Shown here one piece after another: positions 61,780-64,000 of a DNA stretch of 64,000 nt. The translations under genes were made by a program, and so were the position numbers. Source of the DNA: Thuidium tamariscinum (taxonomy: Eukaryota > Streptophyta > Bryopsida > Hypnales > Thuidiaceae); the NCBI GenBank assembly GCA_947034885.2, contig OX344749.2, forward strand, positions 11,671,501-11,735,500, written 5' to 3'. The notes under the pieces are model-generated. The model saw only the letters and a program-made list of their open reading frames with translations, was not told the DNA's origin and made no database searches. Numbering within the stretch: the stretch's first letter is position 1; each line of letters starts with the position of its first letter.

Positions 61780-62013
61780 GGACTAATAAATTGACAATAC
61801 ATGTCCTAGAGTAGTGAACAAGAAAATAGTTCTTGAATGATCAAAATTAGAAAACTCTATAGATTGGAAATGGATTTCAACTTCCAAAATTCATAGTAAT
61901 TCAAATTCAACAAAAAAAATTGACAAAAATTGATAGTGTTGTTATTTTATATCTTCCTTTTGAGCAAAAGATTTACATTGCTTTCCACTTCTCCTGAAAG
62001 TGTATAGAATTGT
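61780..62013 (-). repeat. Repeat flanking TTAA elements, copy 3 (reverse)
   Basis: Reverse-oriented relative of 13057-13440 and 14336-14700. As there, it abuts the TTAA edge of an element (62014). Recognisable from TTCTTGAATGATCAAAATTA and TTCATAGTAATT. Confidence 0.5.
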
Positions 62014-63051
62014 TTAACCCCTAAATGCCACCAACGCCAAGTCTTAGCATTTGGATGAGTAGAAAGTGATCTATAGAGAGATTGAAAGTGTTTTTTCATC
62101 CATTTTTTGCATGTTGACCTTTCATGAAGGATTATGAAGAGTACATGTGATCTTGCTAGAGTTTGCCTTCATGCTAACAAGACATTAGTAAAAAAACAGA
62201 TGGCAAAATTTGCTATTTCAATGTATTATGCTCCTTGCTCTAAATCTACGATTTCTCCTTGAAAATGATATTTTTTGAATTTGAGCCCACTAACAAAATG
62301 AAGGGCATCTATTCTAGATTCTACTCCAACTGGAATTTTGGAAAAATACGTAATATTGAATATTTTATCCCAGTTTGAACTTTGGATGTATTTTCAATGT
62401 CTATTATATAGTAATTATAGAAGGACACGGAAATTATGTTTACACCATGATGTTTTCTACTATAATGCACAAACATGGTGAAATTTTCAGATTTTTTGAA
62501 ATAATTTTCTATTTGATGTGATTTTTTCTTCACTTTTTCTTCAAAAATTTCTCATAAAAATCAGCTTTTCTCAAAAAAATCTTAATTTTTTTGTGAAGTA
62601 AAAAAGACATGTAAGGTAGGAAGTCCTAATATGGAACAAGCTCTAGAATAGAATATGCTCTAGAGGCACATTTTGCACCCTCAAATGTACAAGCAATTTA
62701 CATTTGACAAGGTGGTCCATTTTCGAGCCCACTAAAATGAACTTTTTTGCAACTTCAAAAATTTGTAACTAATTCTTCGAAGGTCCAAAAAATATGAAAC
62801 AACTTGAGTTATATGTCAAATCTATTTTTCTTTCAAGAAATGTTTTTGAAAAATACTTCAAGGAGATTTAGCTTCTCCAAAATGCAAATTAGCTATTAAG
62901 TGGTCCATTCTAGGACCTCCTACGATAATTTCATCTCTGGAAAATAAATGTAAAATTTTTCATACATATCTTGTTCAAAAATGGCAACAAATTGAGTAAT
63001 GGGCAATGAGGCTTGAAACCAATGGTTATAGGCCTGTCCTTTAAATGTTAA
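62014..63051. mobile_element. TTAA-bounded element, about 1.04 kb (family shared with 12357-13056)
   Basis: Left end TTAACCCCTAAATGCCACC; right end, read inward, TTAACATTTAAAGGACAGGCC, where the CCC has decayed. The interior matches 12357-13056 in reverse. The right TTAA is shared with the next element, so one probably inserted at the edge of the other. Confidence 0.55.
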
Positions 63052-63357
63052 CCCCTAAATGACAGGCGGGTCACCATGGGGGAGCAGCATGCTATGAATA
63101 GAGTCCAATTGAGCAAAGACCGCACAAGAAAGCCTTTGTATTTGGACATAGAATTTAGTCCACAATCCAAATTTTGAATTGGGCAATAGAACCTTCACAG
63201 CATGTTGAGAGAATATGGTCTTGCCTAAAAATATGAGTACACCAATGCAAACTAATTTCTACTATACATCATGGCGCATGCTCTTAAGTTCGTTTTGTAT
63301 CCTATTCTGAAGTCATTCATTGACCATATAACATCGCCCAAGTCGTTTAAGGGTTAA
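63048..63357. mobile_element. TTAA-bounded MITE, 310 bp
   Basis: Left end TTAACCCCTAAATGAC; right end, read inward, TTAACCCTTAAACGAC, with 14 of 16 bases matching and TTAA at both edges. The interior is unrelated to the other elements here. No ORF. Confidence 0.75.
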
Positions 63358-63770
63358 GTGTGGTTGAGTAGGTGTGGATGGTTTCTACCATAGTCCCAAC
63401 ATTTTGCGTTTATCATCTGTAGATTGTAGAAGCAAATACAGACAGATTTAATGTGCACGTAATGATATTCTTTTGTTGGACTGTTGGAGTCAAAACCCAA
63501 AGCCACCATCATGAGTGATGAGAAGGCCCCTGGTGCCAAAAATGAAAAAGAACAACGCTAAGTTACAGACTTACAGTCTACAGGAGATTGGCAATAATTG
63601 AAAACAGATGAACCTGGTCATCAGTCATCACTCAAGAGTCTTGTGTCGATCTTGTTTGAGTGTCTTTTCGGGTTTTTACTGATTTTCTGACACAAGTGCA
63701 AAAACTTTCATTACTATCACTGCAATTGACTGAGCTACAAATGTCCAGCGAGAAATTACTTAAACTTACT
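63358..63770. other. Intergenic DNA near the window end
   Basis: No recognisable gene. The short minus-strand frame 63354-63539 shows no domain. Confidence 0.4.
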
Positions 63771-63909
63771 GGGGTGTTTCACACTGTGGCCGTCCAAGTC
63801 GAGAGGCCATGGTTTTCTCAAATCTAATTGGTGAAAATCATGGTTTATGAAATCTGATTGGTGGAATTGACGGCCTCTTGACTTGGACAGCCGTAGTGTG
63901 AAACACCCC
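63771..63909. mobile_element. MITE with GGGGTGTTTCACAC ends, 139 bp
   Basis: The left arm (GGGGTGTTTCACACTGTGG, then CCGTCCAAGTCGAGAGGCC) is matched inverted by the right arm (GGCCTCTTGACTTGGACAG, then CGTAGTGTGAAACACCCC). The ~38-bp TIRs differ by about four bases. The centre has a direct repeat of ATCTAATTGGTG-like sequence. Target duplication unclear; the ends recall PIF/Harbinger Tourist-like MITEs, but that is a guess. Confidence 0.75.
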
Positions 63910-64000
63910 TTAGTCACCCACCACTCAAACAATTCAATAGTGCGGTGAGTGCGGCATAAGGGCAAAACAGTGGACTGTAGATTCATCCAAATGCATCAAT

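Noticed and set aside
1..64000. CRISPR array, operon or other prokaryotic features
   Set aside because: Spliced genes, plant protein families and eukaryotic transposons show this is nuclear eukaryotic DNA; no regularly spaced repeat array was seen.

Overview
The window looks like nuclear DNA of a land plant. Four intact, intron-containing genes and one tubulin pseudogene are separated by long AT-rich stretches full of non-autonomous transposons. The plant assignment rests on a LOG2/LUL-type RING ligase with its plant-type domain upstream of the RING, a saposin-B protein of the plant secreted/vacuolar kind, and an L1-type LINE whose ORF1 looks like the plant DUF4283 plus zinc-knuckle type. Introns are short (about 140-700 bp), which would suit a bryophyte or other non-flowering lineage, but I cannot fix the species.

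Layout. 1-2.8 kb: decayed alpha-tubulin gene (+). 3.7-6.4 kb: seven-exon mitochondrial carrier of the thiamine-pyrophosphate carrier type (-). 6.4-17.4 kb: AT-rich, with several TTAA-bounded elements. 17.45-19.64 kb: three-exon LUL-like E3 ligase (-). 20.5-25.6 kb: inverted-repeat elements. 25.9-28.9 kb: six-exon gene for a secreted protein with three saposin-B domains (+). 30.4-38.8 kb: dead LINE, split by about 3.8 kb of unrecognised sequence. 39-47 kb: nest of foldback elements, including a CACTA-ended hairpin. 47.7-50.2 kb: three-exon AVT1-like amino-acid transporter (-). 50.2-64 kb: more AT-rich sequence with TTAA elements and a small terminal-inverted-repeat (TIR) element near the end.

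The most striking feature is a set of at least 13 elements whose two ends both read TTAA followed by CCC(T/C)TAA(A/G), i.e. TTAA target sites with CCC termini as in the piggyBac superfamily. They fall into several unrelated internal sequences, and two 229-bp copies differ by only one base in my alignment. Together they cover about 7 kb of the window. No transposase for them is visible. The genes themselves do not form a pathway; they are unrelated housekeeping-type genes in a repeat-rich setting.

Gene models were assembled by eye from reading frames, GT-AG boundaries and recalled family features. Every model keeps its reading frame across all splice junctions. No database search was run.
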